Of a DNA stretch of 64,000 bases, positions 61,634 to 64,000 are shown piece after piece (position 1 is the first letter of the stretch; each line of letters starts with the position of its first letter). The notes beneath the pieces are model-generated. The model was not told the DNA's origin, ran no database searches, and saw nothing but the letters and a program-made list of their open reading frames with translations. The stretch lies in contig JABSSW010000037.1 of assembly GCA_018902385.1 (NCBI GenBank), positions 434,001 to 498,000 on the forward strand, read 5' to 3'. Origin of the DNA: Physcia stellaris (taxonomy: Eukaryota > Ascomycota > Lecanoromycetes > Caliciales > Physciaceae). The position numbers and the translations under genes were made by a program.

Positions 61634-63644
61634 ATGGTAGTCCAACGGCTAGACCGACAAATAGGGCAGTGCCATTGGGTGTTGATGCCGACAGCCCCGA
61701 AGCAGCAGTCGACGCTTTTGAGGAGCGGCCAGCTGTGCTTACTCCGGAAGCCTTGGCAGATCAGGAGGTCCCGGAAGGCGTCCAAATTTCTCCATCGGGG
61801 AAGCAAATTGTGTACTATCTAAGGCCAGCCTCGAGGAGAGGTGATAACGAGAAAAGTGCTCTGTGGTTAGCTGAAATCGGGAAAGAGTTTTCAGCCATGC
61901 GATTAACTTCCGGTCACTTTCATGATGAAATTCCTCAATGGTCTCCTGACGGGACCAGCATTGCGTTTGTTTCGGACAGAGCCCATCAAGGACGTTCCTC
62001 GGCCATATATCTTCTTCCCTGCTCGAATCCACTACCTTGTCCAATCACTGTTCCTGAGAATCAGAAAAAAATCACGATGTTCAAATGGAGCCCGGACGGG
62101 CAGCATATAGCATTCCTTAGCCCAGATGAGGACGCTGCCGCAAATGGATCCAAACGTGCGCAGAAGGACGATGCTATTGTCTATGGTGCGCATTGGGATT
62201 TTAATCGGTTGCGATGTGCCCATTTACATACTAGAACAATTATGACACTCTTTGAGAAAGCCGTTCACGTCAATGAATTCGTATGGAACGCGAAGTCGGA
62301 TCAGCTCATATACGCGTCTCAGCGAACGCCGGAGCTCAAAGATCCTGCTCTGGAGCATGGAGTCAGCTTCGGGCGGCTGTCCCTAGAATCAAAGATCGAA
62401 ACACATCGATGGACCTTCCCAGGTCCTGTAAGTCATCTCTCATGGTTAGGGGAGCACCTGTATTTCCTCGGTGCCGTCGTCCCAGACAAGAACAACTCTG
62501 CGAGCATGATATATAGAGTATCACAGGATGGACACGGGCTAGCGCCTTTTGCATATGGAGCCAACGATTGCGCTAAACAATTGCGCTATGGAGCCGACTT
62601 CCTAGCTGTGCAGGTCCAGAAAGGCCCTACGGACCAGATCCTTCTCATATCCGACTCCAAGCCGTCGCTCATTTACGGCGACACGTACGCTATTACGACC
62701 TGGGATATCCGGGATACCGGCAATGGTCAGATAGTGCTGTCGATAGGACGAGGCTCACCAAACAAGCCAACCGACCTTTATTCAATCCAAGACCAGGGTT
62801 TGTGTCAGCTCTCGCAACACGGCGATGGTATTGCAAATCTCGATATAGCAGAGTACGAAATCCTTTATGCCAAGGCAAGGGACAACACTGCGCTTGATGG
62901 TCTGCTATTGAAACCAAAGAGGGCGATTGAGCAGCCATGGCCAACTATCGTATTGCCTCATGGAGGACCACTTGACAGAGTTACCATGGCCTTTGATGTT
63001 CCTGTATTTCACTGGGGACCTTGGCTTGCAGCAGCGGGCTATGCGGTGTTGTGTCCGAATTATCGAGGAGTAGTTCTCGAGGCGAGAACTTCGCTAGCTA
63101 CGGCAGAGGGAGCGTCGGCACCAAGGATTACAGCGATATAATTGATATGATCAAGTTTGGCATCGAGCGCACTTTGTTCGATCCTGAACGTATAGCGATT
63201 GGTGGATGGTCTCAAGGAGGGTTCTTGAGCTATCTCTCTGTGACTCGGCAGGAATTCCTCTTCAAGGCTGCTGTTTGCGGAGGTGGAATTACGGACTGGG
63301 ACATGTTGGTCATGTCTTCCGATATCTCGGCGGTTGAAGCAGAAATGGCTGGCGGTGCCCCGTGGACGATGGACGCCGATGACCTACGGACCCGACATGC
63401 CAGTGCTGTCTGGCATGTTGCAACTGGTGTGGGTACCAAAACTCCAGTGTTGATCCTACATTCCGAGCGCGATGAAAGAGTCCCTTTGTCTCAAGCCATT
63501 GCTTTCCACCGCGCGTGTCTTCATCAAGACATCCCCTGTCAACTGGTTATTTATCCGAGAGAGCCGCATATGATGACTGAAAGACTACATCGAATCGACA
63601 TGTTGAAAAGAATCAAGCAATTTTATGATTTACACTTGCGATGA
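61634..63644 (+). pseudogene. S9 prolyl-oligopeptidase-family serine peptidase, reading frame interrupted
   Basis: Acylaminoacyl-peptidase/dipeptidyl-peptidase-like enzyme: an N-terminal beta-propeller (repeats such as QWSPDGTSIAFVSDRA and KWSPDGQHIAFLSPDE) and a C-terminal alpha/beta-hydrolase domain. The catalytic triad is visible: Ser in GGWSQGGF (~63.21 kb), Asp in SERDERVPLSQA (~63.47 kb) and His in YPREPHMM (~63.56 kb). The frame is continuous from the conserved SPEAAVDAFEERPAVLTPEA (~61.69 kb) to LCPNYRG (~63.07 kb), where one base appears to be missing. The protein then continues in another frame as SSRGENFASYGRGSVGTKDY and runs to the stop at 63644. No in-frame ATG precedes the conserved start; the nearest ATG (61634) is in a different frame, so a first exon or a further error is likely. 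Confidence 0.82.
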
Positions 63645-64000
63645 TGTATTTATAAATAAAAAACGGCGCATTTAAATTTGAAATAATCGACAGTATAGAT
63701 AATTGTTCTTTCGAGACGCGAATGTCTTGAAAACGCGCTTTTTTTGAAGACTCCTTGATATCGAAATGCAGTGATGTTTTTCACAGTGTGATTAATCATG
63801 GTTACCAGTACAAAGACCCTTCATTAAATGAACTCCCGTGTTCGATAAATGAACCCCTAGTATCTGAAAGAGCCTTCGGGACTGCTCCCAGGATCGCCCT
63901 CGCTTCCGGAAAGTCTTCCGTTTCGCTTTCCCGCGTCGCGGTCAAGACTCAAAAATAATTCGGGCACTAGTAACCCTCTGTGTTTTCGCAAGCTTGATGA
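63645..64000. other. Downstream region, no gene seen
   Basis: AT-rich for the first ~100 bases after the S9 gene, then of ordinary composition to the end of the window. The open frame 63755-63958 has no recognisable motif. Confidence 0.4.

Overview
The window is a piece of a filamentous ascomycete (Pezizomycotina) chromosome. The evidence is: nuclear genes with many short introns (about 45-150 bp, GT-AG, CTRAY-like branch sites), a Zn2Cys6 regulator with a fungal middle-homology region, fungal-type tRNA ligase, Iec1/Gli3-like zinc-finger and UPF0643 genes, and a large AT-rich block of mutated transposons. The class cannot be settled by eye.

Layout. Bases 1-110 look like the edge of another AT-rich block, followed by a short repeat cluster (about 160-375). 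A normal gene-rich segment of about 22 kb follows: Zn2Cys6 transcription factor (670-3719, +), eIF3h (4135-5337, -), TRM11 tRNA methyltransferase (7446-9006, +), HIT-domain hydrolase (9159-10076, -), omega-like glutathione transferase (10344-11360, -) with an adjacent unknown conserved protein (11524-12878, -) that may be the same gene, UPF0643 protein (13854-14714, +), S-adenosylhomocysteinase (15211-16844, +), pyridoxal-reductase-like aldo-keto reductase (17415-18776, +), a small hypothetical protein (19275-19565, -) and a divergent C2H2 protein (19799-20989, +). The tRNA ligase gene TRL1 (22388-24822, -) lies against the AT-rich block, and its reading frame is interrupted.

From about 25.2 to 57.65 kb lies one continuous AT-rich block of decayed mobile elements: a Helitron (about 26.85-32.47 kb, +), a Gypsy fragment (about 33.9-37.3 kb, -), an LTR-bounded Gypsy element (40352-47675, +) with two 392-bp LTRs, an unassigned stretch with Gag-like zinc-finger remnants, a further Gypsy element (about 50.5-55.1 kb, -) and a 2.4-kb element with 211-bp inverted repeats (55247-57680). 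To the right are two housekeeping-type genes, a D-serine dehydratase (59362-60818) and an S9 prolyl-oligopeptidase-family gene (61634-63644). Both carry apparent single-base frame breaks.

Main observation. The AT-rich block does not look like classical CpA-directed RIP. CpA and CpG remain common, TpA is scarce, and CpT/CpC (ApG/GpG on the other strand) are almost gone. The two LTRs differ almost only by that type of change, and conserved Helitron motifs are altered exactly as C-to-T at CpT/CpC predicts (Trp to TGA, Pro to Phe/Ser, loss of Gly). This suggests a repeat-induced or deaminase-like mutation process with a CpY preference. The flanking genes are ordinary; the broken frames cluster in the three genes nearest the block.
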